A stretch of DNA of 64,000 nucleotides. Source: a bacterium. Lineage in GTDB: Bacteria > Armatimonadota > Fimbriimonadia > Fimbriimonadales > Fimbriimonadaceae. A model generated the notes under the pieces. It made no database searches. It was given only the letters and a program-made list of their open reading frames with translations, and had not been told where the DNA came from. The translations under genes were made by a program, and so were the position numbers. The stretch spans positions 930,001 to 994,000 of the forward strand of contig JAIXUN010000002.1 of assembly GCA_027483535.1 (NCBI GenBank), read 5' to 3'. Below, one piece after another: positions 9,400 through 18,429 of this stretch. The number at the start of each line of letters is the position of its first letter. The first letter of the stretch is position 1.

Positions 9400-9792
9400 T
9401 TAGCCGATGGACTTCTTGGAAGTGACCTTTTGGATGGAACCAACGGTCTTGCCTTCTGCAACGAAAGTCTCTCGACCCTTCTTTGCGGAGTCCTTGCAGC
9501 CGAAGAACTTGTAGCCTTCGTTGGAAACGAAAACCTTGAAGAATGCAGGCTTACCTGCGGTGTTGCAGCACTCGGACTTGGCGCCGGGGGTTGCACAAGC
9601 TTCCTTTGCTTGGACCTTGGTCGAAACCTTAACGGCCTTAGCAGCCTTCTCTTGGCAGCAGGATTCCTTGGCTTGCACCTTCGTGGAGACCTTCACGGCC
9701 TTGGACTGGCAGCACTCTTTCTTCTCAGCGGTGGCTTGGGCGAAAGCGCCACAAGCGATGGCAGCGACCGCAAGGGTCCAGAACATTTTCAT
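9400..9792 (-). CDS. Secreted cysteine-rich protein with internal 21-residue repeat
   Basis: About 130 residues. ATG 9792 gives a clean signal peptide (MKMFWTLAVAAIACGAFAQA) after a GTGAG element; a longer frame upstream lacks this. The mature part has Cys-Cys pairs near residues 27/28, 45/46 and 75/76 plus single cysteines near 66 and 99. The peptide AVKVSTKVQAKE occurs twice, starting at residues 32 and 53. The C-terminal ~50 residues (FFKVFVSNEGYKFFGCKDSA) form a separate small domain. The spaced CC pairs suggest metal or disulfide chemistry outside the cytoplasm, but I do not recognise a family. It is transcribed alone, divergently from argC. Confidence 0.75.
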   Translation of the reverse strand: MKMFWTLAVAAIACGAFAQATAEKKECCQSKAVKVSTKVQAKESCCQEKAAKAVKVSTKVQAKEACATPGAKSECCNTAGKPAFFKVFVSNEGYKFFGCKDSAKKGRETFVAEGKTVGSIQKVTSKKSIG

Positions 9793-9872
9793 CTCACTCA
9801 CATGATATCTCAATGCGATGCGAACCGGGTTCGGTTCCTTAACATTGACCACTGTAGTTAAAAAGCTCTACA

Positions 9873-9914
9873 AACCAATTGGTTGAATAACCTTGAATAC
9901 CGCTTAGGGGTATT
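9873..9914. promoter_or_regulatory. Palindromes in the divergent argC / cysteine-rich gene promoter region
   Basis: A perfect 12-base palindrome AACCAATTGGTT (9873-9884) is followed by AATACC/GGTATT arms (9896-9901 and 9909-9914). Their position between two divergent genes fits operator sites. No regulator is identified. Confidence 0.35.
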
Positions 9915-9974
9915 TCGCTAGTGCCCTTGATCGTTAGGTTCAGTTGAGCCTTCGAAAGGTATCTTGAGGATTCG

Positions 9975-11039
9975 GTGAAAGAAATTTTAAAGGTGTCCAT
10001 TGTTGGAGCTTCGGGTTACACCGGAGCCGAGTTGTTTCGACTGCTAGCCAACCATCCGCTTGCAGAGGTGATCGAAGTGACTGGACACCGTACCGCCGGG
10101 CGCCGTCTCAACGACGTTTGCCCTTGGCTGGACACCGAAATGATGATCACCGAGTTCGACCCGGAGATCACTCAGGCAAATGTGGTGTTTCTTTGCCTAG
10201 AGGCAGGTCTCGCCGGAAACTTGGCAAGAACCCTTGTTGAACGAGGAATTCGGGTGATCGACCTCAGCGCGGATTTCCGCCTGACTGATATCGGGTTGTA
10301 CGAGCGAGTTTACGGTCGCCCCCACCCCATCCTTTCGGAAGAGAGCGCGATGGCGTTTGGCTGGCATCACGATTCGGTCACTCCGCTACGAGTCCTCTAC
10401 TCCATTCCCGAACTGGTCGACCGGATGCGCTTACGTCATGCGAACATCGTGGCGAATCCTGGCTGTTATCCAACGGCGACCATGTTGGCTCTTGCCCCGT
10501 TGATGCAGGGCGAGTTGCTCGCGGAGAACGCGATTCCGGTGATCGACGCGAAGAGTGGAGTATCCGGCGCCGGACGAGGCAAGGCCGATACCGCCTACCT
10601 TTTCACGGAGATCACAGGCGACTTTAGAGCCTATGCCGCCACTGGGCATCGACACGTGCCCGAAATCGAGCAGTCTTTTGGTGGTCGAGTGCGGTTCACG
10701 CCGCACTTGATTCCGCAGCCAAGGGGGATCGAGGCGACGGTTCACGTGCCGCTGAAACCGGGTGTGGGTCTCAGCGCGGTGAAGCACGCTTTCCAGGCGG
10801 TCGCCAACGATTATCCGTTCGTGCGTGTGGTCACCGCTCCGCCTTCTACAAAGCAGGTTCTAGGCTCGAACAGGTGCGACATCTATCCAACTTACGACGA
10901 GAACACCGGATACGCCGTGATCTCTTCGGCCATTGATAACTTGGTGAAGGGTGCTTCCGGACAGGCGATTCAGAACATGAATCTGATGCTTGGATGGGAA
11001 GAAACGCTAGGGTTGCCTCGACACGGGGTGTGGCCATGA
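9975..11039 (+). CDS. argC: N-acetyl-gamma-glutamyl-phosphate reductase
   Basis: NADPH-dependent reduction of N-acetylglutamyl-phosphate to the semialdehyde, step 3 of arginine synthesis. About 354 residues. Rossmann start VSIVGASGYTGAELFRLL; catalytic Cys164 in VANPGCYPTATML; the SGAGRGK loop and the HRHVPEIEQ segment are also present. The start is GTG 9975, preceded by TGAGGA at suitable spacing. It overlaps argJ by ATGA, so the two are translationally coupled. Confidence 0.96.
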   Translation: MKEILKVSIVGASGYTGAELFRLLANHPLAEVIEVTGHRTAGRRLNDVCPWLDTEMMITEFDPEITQANVVFLCLEAGLAGNLARTLVERGIRVIDLSADFRLTDIGLYERVYGRPHPILSEESAMAFGWHHDSVTPLRVLYSIPELVDRMRLRHANIVANPGCYPTATMLALAPLMQGELLAENAIPVIDAKSGVSGAGRGKADTAYLFTEITGDFRAYAATGHRHVPEIEQSFGGRVRFTPHLIPQPRGIEATVHVPLKPGVGLSAVKHAFQAVANDYPFVRVVTAPPSTKQVLGSNRCDIYPTYDENTGYAVISSAIDNLVKGASGQAIQNMNLMLGWEETLGLPRHGVWP

Positions 11040-12244
11040 TTCCCAAGGGTTTTCGAGTCGCGGGGTTTCAATGCGGGCTTAAGAATAAGCGAAAAGACGT
11101 CGGGCTTATTGTTGCCGACAAGCCTATCCCGGCGGCCGTTGTTGTCACCCAGAACCAGTTTCGGGCGGCTCCTATTGAAGTCACGCTGGAACAGCTTGGC
11201 GGAAAGAACTCCGGTCTTGCCCAGGCGGTTGTAGTGAACAGCGGAAACGCCAACTGCGCCACGGGTGAGCAGGGCTTCCGCGATGCTCGCCGAATGGTGG
11301 ACCTCGCCGCCTTACACGGTCAAATTTCGGGTCCGATCCTCGTCTGCTCGACGGGCGTGATCGGCCAGAAACTCGACATGCAAAAGGTCGAGCGGGGCAT
11401 CGTTGGCGCCTCTCAGGCGTTAGGCTCGGACGCAAAGGCTTTCATGGAGGCCATCCTCACCACCGACCTGGTTGAGAAGTGGGCAGTTGCTTGGCTGGAA
11501 GGCGATACCGTTCGCTTGGCATCGCCGAGAGAGGCGGGGCAAGCTCCGAAAGACGTTCCGACCGTGGTGGGCTTTGCGAAGGGCTCGGGGATGATCGCCC
11601 CCAACATGGCGACCATGCTTGCCTACGTGCTCACCGACTTCAAAGCTCCGGAAGAGGATCTCTATCCGGTCTTGAAAGCGGCGGCAGATCAATCGTTTAA
11701 CCGTCTGACTGTTGATGGAGACACCTCGACCAACGACCTGTTGGCGTTGATGGCGAGCGGCGAGTCGGGCGTCAAGCCAACTCAGGATCAGTTCCAAAGA
11801 CTGGTGAACGCGGTTGCGCTAGATTTAGCCAAACAGGTGGCCAGAGATGGCGAGGGTGCCACGAAGCTCGTGGAAGTTCGAGTTTCGGGCTCGTCCGATC
11901 CAAAGTTGGTCGCGAAGACCATTGCGGAGTCGCCCTTGGTCAAGACGGCGATGTTCGGCAACGATCCTAACTGGGGACGCATTGTCGCGGCGGCGGGACG
12001 ATCGGGAGCGAACGTCGACGTTTCGACGGCTCGTCTCACGTTGAAAGGGAAGTCGGGCGTGGAGCATCTGATTTTCGCCAACGGCGAACCTGCGACGTTT
12101 GATCCGGCAAAGGTCTCGGCGGAACTGGAGTGCGAGCACGTTGTGATCGACCTCTCCTTTGGCGACAGTGGCGAAGCGGCGATTTACTACACCTGTGATT
12201 TCGGATACGGATACGTCCGTATCAACGCCGAATATCATACGTAG
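11036..12244 (+). CDS. argJ: Glutamate N-acetyltransferase / amino-acid acetyltransferase (ornithine acetyltransferase)
   Basis: Transfers acetyl from N-acetylornithine to glutamate, the recycling step of arginine synthesis. About 402 residues. The self-cleavage site is visible in GSGMIAPNMATMLAYV, with Thr193 as the expected nucleophile of the beta chain. Other motifs: NSGNANCATGEQG, CSTGVIGQ, DGDTSTND, GNDPNWGRI. ATG 11036 overlaps the argC stop; an upstream in-frame GTG is possible. Whether it also makes acetylglutamate from acetyl-CoA cannot be read from sequence. Confidence 0.95.
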   Translation: MIPKGFRVAGFQCGLKNKRKDVGLIVADKPIPAAVVVTQNQFRAAPIEVTLEQLGGKNSGLAQAVVVNSGNANCATGEQGFRDARRMVDLAALHGQISGPILVCSTGVIGQKLDMQKVERGIVGASQALGSDAKAFMEAILTTDLVEKWAVAWLEGDTVRLASPREAGQAPKDVPTVVGFAKGSGMIAPNMATMLAYVLTDFKAPEEDLYPVLKAAADQSFNRLTVDGDTSTNDLLALMASGESGVKPTQDQFQRLVNAVALDLAKQVARDGEGATKLVEVRVSGSSDPKLVAKTIAESPLVKTAMFGNDPNWGRIVAAAGRSGANVDVSTARLTLKGKSGVEHLIFANGEPATFDPAKVSAELECEHVVIDLSFGDSGEAAIYYTCDFGYGYVRINAEYHT

Positions 12245-12283
12245 AGAGCGGCTTCAGCCGGTAAAACGGCCGGGGAGCGTATA

Positions 12284-12901
12284 GTGAAAATAATGTTCCG
12301 ACTGATTCGAACTTCCGCAACGGTATGTGTCCTTGGCACGCTCGCCTTTGGTGCGTCCATGGCATCCGCGCAAAAGTCGGAACCTCCTATCGTTCTCAAC
12401 GACGAGCAGGTCGTCGATCGAGTTTGGGAGCATGTCGACCTTCGGCTAGTGCGTCAAGTGGACGTTTGGTTCGAGAACGGCGAGTTTCCTCGGGTCATTT
12501 CTCTGTTGCGCGCTCGCTGGCACCTTTCGCCAAAGGATTACGAGATGGCCACCGACTTGGGGTGGATGCTTGAGAACGTGAAAGAGACGGAGGAGGCGAT
12601 TGAGGTTTACGAAAAGTTCATCAAGGTAGACCCGAAGAACCCGAACGTCCGCTACCCGCTCGCCTTTCTCTACAATCAGAAGAAGCAGTACGAGAAGGTG
12701 ATCTCTATCCTGGAACCGACGCTCACGATGAAGCCTGCGCCGGATGCAAACAGCTTCCGCACCTGCGCAAAAGCTTACGAACGGCTGGGCAAGATCAAAG
12801 ATGCCATCCGGGTTTGGGAGATGCAGCTGAAGGTGTATCCAGACGATCTTCCCGCAAAAGCAAATATCGAGCGGGCGAAAAAGAAGCTAGACGGCAAGTA
12901 A
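12284..12901 (+). CDS. Exported TPR-repeat protein
   Basis: About 205 residues with a signal peptide (ATVCVLGTLAFGASMASA). The rest is helical with at least three TPR-like units between residues ~60 and 200, for example 'AIEVYEKFIKVDPKNPNVRYPLA' shortened here to AIEVYEKFIKVDPKNP, and 'AIRVWEMQLKVYPDDL'. GTG 12284 follows a GGGGAG element at good spacing; ATG 12293 is the alternative. A protein-interaction role in the envelope is inferred. It sits 5 bases before the DUF167 gene. Confidence 0.75.
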   Translation: MKIMFRLIRTSATVCVLGTLAFGASMASAQKSEPPIVLNDEQVVDRVWEHVDLRLVRQVDVWFENGEFPRVISLLRARWHLSPKDYEMATDLGWMLENVKETEEAIEVYEKFIKVDPKNPNVRYPLAFLYNQKKQYEKVISILEPTLTMKPAPDANSFRTCAKAYERLGKIKDAIRVWEMQLKVYPDDLPAKANIERAKKKLDGK

Positions 12902-12906
12902 GAGCC

Positions 12907-13179
12907 GTGGCAACGTTTGACCTCACAATTCGCGCCCATCCTAGGGCAAGTCGAAACACGGTGGTGTTGAAGGACGCCGTTGTCCACGTTTACACGACCG
13001 TGCCGCCCGTGGATGGGGAAGCGAACGAAGCCATCTGCGCGTTGCTCGCAAAGCATTTGGGCATCGCCAAAAGTTCGCTCAGGCTCGTTCGAGGTGATTC
13101 GGGTCGAGAGAAGATCTTCCGAATCGAAGGCAATGAAGCGGAGCTTCGACAGAAACTAGGCTTTATCGCCGATGAATAA
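12907..13179 (+). CDS. DUF167 (YggU-type) protein
   Basis: About 90 residues, the usual family length. Recognised by the pattern RAHPRASRN near the N-terminus, PPVDGEANEAICALLAKHLG in the middle and SSLRLVRGDSGREK. Family function is unknown; members are small cytosolic alpha/beta proteins often next to cell-division or RNA genes. The start is GTG 12907, right after the TPR gene. The in-frame extension back to 12814 would overlap the TPR gene and has no homology. Confidence 0.85.
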   Translation: MATFDLTIRAHPRASRNTVVLKDAVVHVYTTVPPVDGEANEAICALLAKHLGIAKSSLRLVRGDSGREKIFRIEGNEAELRQKLGFIADE

Positions 13180-13235
13180 GTGGGAACGGGTGAATTCTTT
13201 TAGGCGCGAATCCCGTCGTTAGGGTGAAGAAACAT

Positions 13236-14132
13236 ATGGACTCAAATCGCACACAGATGCTTTCCGCAGATCCCAACCGGACCGTGATGGGCGCCGCGCC
13301 TGTGGCTGATCCAAACAAAACGGTGATGGGCAACATGCCCTCGCTGAACCTTACGCAGACGATCAAGCCCGTTCAGTGTCCTATCTGTAAGACGTTCAAC
13401 CCGGGCGGAGTCATCTTTTGCGTGGAGTGCGGGCTCATCTTTGATCGGGCTCTTCCGGATGACGCATTTGGTGCCCCAGCCGTTCAGTTGCCGTTCTTGC
13501 TCGATTCTTCCGGTCGGGAGCATCCTCTGCGTCCGGGCTTGACGGTTATTGGTCGAGAGGGAGACATTGCGTTCGTGGACGGCAAGGTCAGCCGTCGTCA
13601 CGCTCAAATGACACTGGAGGATGGCGTCGCTTACCTAGAAGACCTAGGTTCCACAAACGGAACAAAGGTGGACGATCGGAAGCTGTTCCCCGGCGAGCGG
13701 GTTGCACTGGAACCTGGGGTGAAGCTGAGCTTTGGTGGGTTCGAGGCAGTCTATGAGGTCCCTGGCGGGGTCGGAGGAAACAAAACCCAGACCTTTGGTG
13801 GCAATCGCACGGCCGCCATCAGCACGGCACCTACGGTCGACGACGCTCCCGCGAAGCTGGTTGGGAACGATCAGTCTTGGCCGCTTCGACTGGGCGAGAA
13901 CACGTTTGGTCGGAAGCCGGAGAACGACGTCTCGATCACCGATCCGTACGTTTCGGGTCGACATGGGCTGATTGAGATCACCGAGGACTCGGTTTATGTG
14001 ACGGATACTGGTAGCACCAACGGCACAAAGATCAACGATATCAAGCTCGGGGTAAATATGCGCACGCTGCTGGGTCCGGGCGATGTGATTCGGCTGGGAA
14101 GTATCGAGTTACGCGTGGAACGTCGGGTTTAG
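13236..14132 (+). CDS. Zinc-ribbon protein with two FHA domains
   Basis: About 298 residues. The N-terminus carries two copies of DPN(R/K)TVMG (~residues 12-36) and an LTQTI segment. A zinc ribbon follows (CPIC...CVEC, ~residues 48-68). The first FHA domain (~residues 90-170) has GREGDIAF, SRRHAQM and GSTNGTKVDD. The second (~205-290) has FGRKPENDVS, SGRHGLIE and GSTNGTKIND. FHA domains bind phosphothreonine, so the repeated Thr motifs could be phosphorylated and bound by the protein's own FHA domains (inference). ATG 13236 has AGGGTGA upstream; GTG 13224 is less likely. Confidence 0.88.
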   Translation: MDSNRTQMLSADPNRTVMGAAPVADPNKTVMGNMPSLNLTQTIKPVQCPICKTFNPGGVIFCVECGLIFDRALPDDAFGAPAVQLPFLLDSSGREHPLRPGLTVIGREGDIAFVDGKVSRRHAQMTLEDGVAYLEDLGSTNGTKVDDRKLFPGERVALEPGVKLSFGGFEAVYEVPGGVGGNKTQTFGGNRTAAISTAPTVDDAPAKLVGNDQSWPLRLGENTFGRKPENDVSITDPYVSGRHGLIEITEDSVYVTDTGSTNGTKINDIKLGVNMRTLLGPGDVIRLGSIELRVERRV

Positions 14133-14225
14133 CGGTCCTTGGTTTCCGCATGTTTATCGTTATCTAAGACGATACGGTTCGTAATTTCCTGTTAACGAAA
14201 ATTAAAGTAACCGAAAGGCTCGTAT

Positions 14226-14250
14226 CATGACTCAAAGGAATTGAGTCATG
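14226..14250 (+). promoter_or_regulatory. Hairpin enclosing the ribosome-binding site and start codon of the Sel1 gene
   Basis: ATGACTCAA (14227-14235) and TTGAGTCAT (14241-14249) are perfect complements with a loop AGGAA, and 14226/14250 extend the pairing. The loop is the Shine-Dalgarno sequence, and the right arm contains the ATG at 14248. In the mRNA this would bury the start codon; as DNA it is also a near-perfect palindrome that a repressor could bind. Confidence 0.6.
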
Positions 14251-15768
14251 GCGTTGTCGGCGTTTTCTCTTTCAGTAGTACTCGCATCCCAGTTAACCGG
14301 CTTCGTTGGGGGTGTGAGCGATCCAGTCTCTTTGTTGCAATCGGCTTTGCCGATGCAAGCGGCTCAGGCGTCCGCCCCTGCGCCATCGATGGCTGAGGCA
14401 AAACGAAAAGCGGGCATCGAGTTCTACTACAAGGGCGAGGAAGCCAAAGCCCGGGCGGCGTTTGAAGAGGCTATCAAACTGGGCGATGCCCGGTCGATGA
14501 CTTGGATGGGAATGATTGAGCGCAGTCCTCGCGATTATAAACCCAAGCGAGAAGCTGCTTTTCAATGGTTCAAGAAAGCGGCAGAGTCAGGCGATAGCGT
14601 TGGGACTCGATGGATGATGCTCATGTACTTCGTTGGCGAAGGCGTGACTAAGGATCTTGAGAAAGCAAGTGAGTTCCTCCAGCAATCTATTCCACTCTTG
14701 CAGAAAGACGCCGAGGCGGGAGATTCGCATGCCATGGCCTTTTGGTGCGACACTCTCAGCAACTCGAGGGAGCCGGGCAAGTACGCACAGCAAGTTTTTT
14801 CCTGGGCAGTGAAATCTGCGGAAGCGGGTGACATCGCCGGCATGGATCGGCTTGGAGCATGCTATTTACAAGGAGTCGGTACCCAAAAGGACGTGAGCAA
14901 AGCGATTGAATGGTATCGAAAAGCGGCTGATCTTGGTGAGAGACAATCGCAAGTTACGCTTGGTCGCTTGTATCTCGCCGGGAGCGCGGTTGCGGTTGAT
15001 TACCGGGAGGCGTTGAAGTGGAATCAACGAGCTGCGGATGGGGGAGCGATTGACGGGGTCATTGCCTTAGCCGTTCAAAACTTGGAGGGATTGGGAAAAC
15101 CTGTTGACTACGGTGAGGCCTATCGTCTGTATGCACTCGCGACCGAAGCCGGTGAAGCAGAAGGAGCCCTTGGAGCCGGAAACATGAATCGACGAGGCAT
15201 CGGGCGACCTGTCGACAACGACGAAGCGCTCAGATTCTATCGAATAGGTGTTCGACTGGGAGATCCGGCCTGCATGTACTGGGTCGGAGAGTTTATGCGG
15301 GCGACAAAGACAGATAAAGAAAGTCTCGGTGAAGCATTCGGGCTCCTGGTTTGAGCTTCCGAACTTAAGTATGGGCCAGCCTTTTCTAGCTTGGGCCTCA
15401 TGTATGAGCACGGCATGTTTGTGGATCAGAACTTTGAAAGGGCATTCTCCTGGTACAAAGCAGGCGCCGAGCTTAATGATCCAGATTCGATGAATCTCCT
15501 TGGAATTGCCTTCAAAGAAGGAAGAGGAGTTGGCGAGTCTGCAGAAGAAGCGGCGCGTTGCTTTGAGAAAGCTGCCAAGCTAGGCCATCTGCAGGGAATG
15601 TTCAACTATGCCAACTGCCTTTTTCACGGCTACGGCATCGGTGAAAACCGAGACCAAGCCATATCTTGGTTGAGAAAGGCAGCCGATCGTGGCCACGCCG
15701 AGTCAAGAGATATCTTGGAGAAGCTAGGTGGAGGAGATTTCTCTTCGGTCCATCGAGACCTGAGTTGA
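14248..15768 (+). pseudogene. Secreted Sel1-repeat protein interrupted by an in-frame TGA
   Basis: A signal peptide (LSAFSLSVVLASQLTGF) is followed by about ten Sel1-like repeats (for example AIEWYRKAADLGERQSQVTLGRLY shortened: AIEWYRKAADLGE; EAAELGYA-type spacing). The reading frame meets a TGA at 15352-15354 inside a repeat (EAFGLLV, stop, ASELKYGPAFSSLG) and then continues in the same frame for about 138 more codons, with three further repeats to the stop at 15768. The downstream repeats keep normal codon use, so the break is recent, is a sequencing difference, or is read through. Upstream and downstream pieces could also be made separately (ATG 15400). Such proteins usually act as envelope interaction scaffolds. 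Confidence 0.75.
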
Positions 15769-15790
15769 GAATGGCTCAGAGGTAAACGAT

Positions 15791-15825
15791 AATGGGGTGG
15801 TTGCTCAAAGAGCAACCACCCCATT
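15791..15825. terminator. Bidirectional terminator between the Sel1 gene and pnp
   Basis: Perfect 16-base arms AATGGGGTGGTTGCTC (15791-15806) and its complement (15810-15825) with a 3-base loop, between two converging genes. Confidence 0.85.
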
Positions 15826-15843
15826 TAGCTTTGCAGAGCTTTC

Positions 15844-18126
15844 TTAGCGTCGAGTTCGGAAGCGTGCGCCGCCGTCTCGATCGCCACCGCGATCTCCGCC
15901 TCGACCACCGCGGTCGCCGCCACGATCGCCACCGCGACCGCCTCGGTCTCCGCCGCGTCCGCCACGATCTCGATCGCCGAAGCTAGACTCTACACGCGGC
16001 AGAGGCTCTCCGTCGAAATCGTCTTGGAGTCGCTCAAGCGTTTGGGGAAGTCCCAGTGCGCTCAAGTTGATTCGACCCATGGAGTCGACTTCGAACACCT
16101 TAACGGTGATCTCGTCGCCAACGCGAAGGACGTCGTCCGGTCGCTCAATCTTGCGATTGACGATCTGGTCGGTCGGGATCATTCCTTCCTTGTTCGGGGT
16201 GATCTCTACCAGCGCGCCGCGACCCATGAGCCGACTGACTCGACCCGTGAACTGGGTACCGACTTCAATGTCACCGGTGAGTTCTCGGATTCGGTCAATG
16301 GCATTGCGAACCGCAACTCCATTGTTGGCACCGATGAGAATGCGACCGTCTTGCTGAATGTCGATGGACGTTCCCGTCTCGGCAGTGAGCTTCTTGATGA
16401 CCGAACCGCCTGGTCCAATGACCGCACCAATCTTTTCGGGATTGATGTTGATGGTCGTGACCTGAGGAGCCGTTTCGGCAACCGTCTCTCGAGGAGTATC
16501 GATCTCACCCTCGATGACATCGAGGATGGCGAATCGGGCGTCCTTTGCCTGGCTCAGGGCTCGGGCGAGAACATCGTCGGGAATACCGTCGAGCTTCGTG
16601 TCGAGCTGGAGAGCCGTGATACCGTCTCGGGTACCGGCAACCTTGAAGTCCATGTCACCGCAGAAGTCTTCCATTCCGATGATGTCGGTAAGGACCTTAA
16701 AGACCTTGCCGTCGGACATGAGACCCATCGCGATGCCTGCCACCGGAGCCTTGATCTTGATACCCGCGTCCATAAGGGCGAGGGTGGAACCGCAGACCGA
16801 AGCCATCGACGTGGAGCCGTTGGATTCAAGCACTTCGGAGATCAGAAGCAAGGTGTAGGGGAAGTCAGGATCGTTCGGGATAACCGGGAGCAATGCTCGC
16901 TCGGCAAGCGCACCGTGACCAACTTCTCGTCGGCCTGGGCCTCGGAGAGGTCGCACTTCACCCACCGAGTACGGAGGGAAGTTGTAGAAGTGCATGTATC
17001 GCTTTGCGGGCATGTCTTCCAAACCGTCGAGCTCTTGTGCGTCTCCGGGGAGACCAAGGGTGACGACGGTCATGACCTGAGTTTGACCTCGGGTGAAGAG
17101 ACCAGAACCGTGCACTCGCGGTAGAAGACCTGCAACGGCCTCCAGCGATCGAAGGTCGGTGAGACCTCGACCGTCCGGTCGCTTGTCCTTCTCAAGAATC
17201 AGCTTTCGAACGGTGCCCTTTACAACAGCGTCGGCGGCTTCTCGGAGTTGACCGATGAGTTCAGGCTGATCGGCGTAGTCCTCGGCCATCTTGGAAGCGA
17301 TCTCTTTGATAAGATCGTCCAGTGCGCTCTCGCGCATGGCTTTGTCCTTCGAACCGAGCAAGGTCTTTTCGATTTCTTTGCCGAACTTCTTCTCGATAGC
17401 CTTCTTAACGCCCTCATCGAGGGTTTTCAGCTTGACTTCGCGAACGGGCTTGCCTGCGATCTTCGCAAACTTTTCGAACTCGAGGGCGATCTCTCGAATG
17501 GCGTCGTGGCCAAACTTGAGCGCCTTCGCCATCACCTCTTCCGAAACCTCGTTGGCACCGGCTTCAACCATCGAAATGGCGTCTTTGTGTCCGGCGACAA
17601 TGAGATCCAAGTCAGATGCTTTGATCTGATCGTTGGTGGGGAAGAGAATGAACTCTCCGTCGATACGACCAACTCGAACGCAGGCGATCGGGGTCTTAAA
17701 CGGAAGGTCACTGACAGCCAAAGCGGCACCGGCGGCGCAAACCGCAAGTACGTCGGGCGGGCAGTCTTGCTCTACAGCAAAAGGAAGGGCGATGACTTGA
17801 ACGTCGTTTCGCAGTCCTTTGGGGAAGAGGGGTCGGATCGGGCGATCCATCAATCGGCTGACGAGGGTTGCTTTCTCGCTCGGTCGGCCGCCTCGCTTAA
17901 TGTAACCGCCGGGGATTTTCCCGACAGCATATTTGCGCTCTTCGTAATCGCAGACGAGGGGTAGGAAGTCGATGCCTTCTCGGGCATTTTCAGACATAGT
18001 CGCTGTGCCAAGCACGATGGTTTCTCCCATTCCGAGGAGAACGGCACCACCCGCTTGTTTCGCCACGCGACCCGACTCGAGGTAGAAGGACTTTCCTCCC
18101 ACCTCAAATTCATGGGTGTGTATCAA
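15844..18126 (-). CDS. pnp: Polyribonucleotide nucleotidyltransferase (PNPase)
   Basis: 3'-to-5' phosphorolytic exoribonuclease of mRNA decay. About 760 residues: first RNase PH domain (GGKSFYLESGRVAKQAGGAV, shortened motif LESGRVAKQA), helical linker, second RNase PH domain (DKRPDGRGLTDLRSL; GLFTRGQTQV; SEVLESNGSTSMAS), KH domain (IGAVIGPGGSVIKKL), S1 domain (FTGRVSRLMGRGALVEI). The C-terminus ends in an Arg/Gly/Asp repeat tail of ~40 residues (RGGDRGG units), as in RNA-binding RGG tails. It follows rpsO by 21 bases, the widespread rpsO-pnp arrangement. Confidence 0.96.
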   Translation of the reverse strand: MIHTHEFEVGGKSFYLESGRVAKQAGGAVLLGMGETIVLGTATMSENAREGIDFLPLVCDYEERKYAVGKIPGGYIKRGGRPSEKATLVSRLMDRPIRPLFPKGLRNDVQVIALPFAVEQDCPPDVLAVCAAGAALAVSDLPFKTPIACVRVGRIDGEFILFPTNDQIKASDLDLIVAGHKDAISMVEAGANEVSEEVMAKALKFGHDAIREIALEFEKFAKIAGKPVREVKLKTLDEGVKKAIEKKFGKEIEKTLLGSKDKAMRESALDDLIKEIASKMAEDYADQPELIGQLREAADAVVKGTVRKLILEKDKRPDGRGLTDLRSLEAVAGLLPRVHGSGLFTRGQTQVMTVVTLGLPGDAQELDGLEDMPAKRYMHFYNFPPYSVGEVRPLRGPGRREVGHGALAERALLPVIPNDPDFPYTLLLISEVLESNGSTSMASVCGSTLALMDAGIKIKAPVAGIAMGLMSDGKVFKVLTDIIGMEDFCGDMDFKVAGTRDGITALQLDTKLDGIPDDVLARALSQAKDARFAILDVIEGEIDTPRETVAETAPQVTTININPEKIGAVIGPGGSVIKKLTAETGTSIDIQQDGRILIGANNGVAVRNAIDRIRELTGDIEVGTQFTGRVSRLMGRGALVEITPNKEGMIPTDQIVNRKIERPDDVLRVGDEITVKVFEVDSMGRINLSALGLPQTLERLQDDFDGEPLPRVESSFGDRDRGGRGGDRGGRGGDRGGDRGGRGGDRGGDRDGGARFRTRR

Positions 18127-18147
18127 TTTTCTATTTTTCTCCGAGTC

Positions 18148-18429
18148 TTATCGAGGCTTGACTTCGCGAATGCCCAGTCTCGCGATGAGTTCGCGGTACT
18201 TGACGACATCCTTATTTCGCAGATATCCCTCAAGTCGTCGGCGCTTACCGACGAGCATAAGGAGACCTCGGCGACTGTGAAAGTCTTTCTTGTGAGTCTT
18301 CAGGTGATCGGTGATCTGCAGGATTCGAGCCTGAAGAATAGCGATCTGCACCTCAGGAGACCCCGTGTCGCCCTCTGCGGTGGCGTAATCCGAGATCGTC
18401 TTCTGCTTGATGTTAGGATCTAGTGGCAT
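18148..18429 (-). CDS. rpsO: 30S ribosomal protein S15
   Basis: About 93 residues. Family motifs: [44 protein letters not shown] (shortened: [16 protein letters not shown]) and the C-terminal [11 protein letters not shown]. It binds 16S rRNA early in small-subunit assembly. Upstream 18430-18688 is free of genes and should hold the rpsO-pnp promoter; I could not assign exact elements. Confidence 0.96.
   Translation of the reverse strand: MPLDPNIKQKTISDYATAEGDTGSPEVQIAILQARILQITDHLKTHKKDFHSRRGLLMLVGKRRRLEGYLRNKDVVKYRELIARLGIREVKPR

Noticed and set aside
15850-15975. A tandem DNA repeat element
   Set aside because: The repetition comes from the RGGDRGG coding tail of PNPase and needs no separate element.
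16024-17124. A 366-codon open frame on the plus strand inside pnp
   Set aside because: It is antisense to a clear PNPase and has no domain or ribosome-binding site; it results from the codon bias of pnp.
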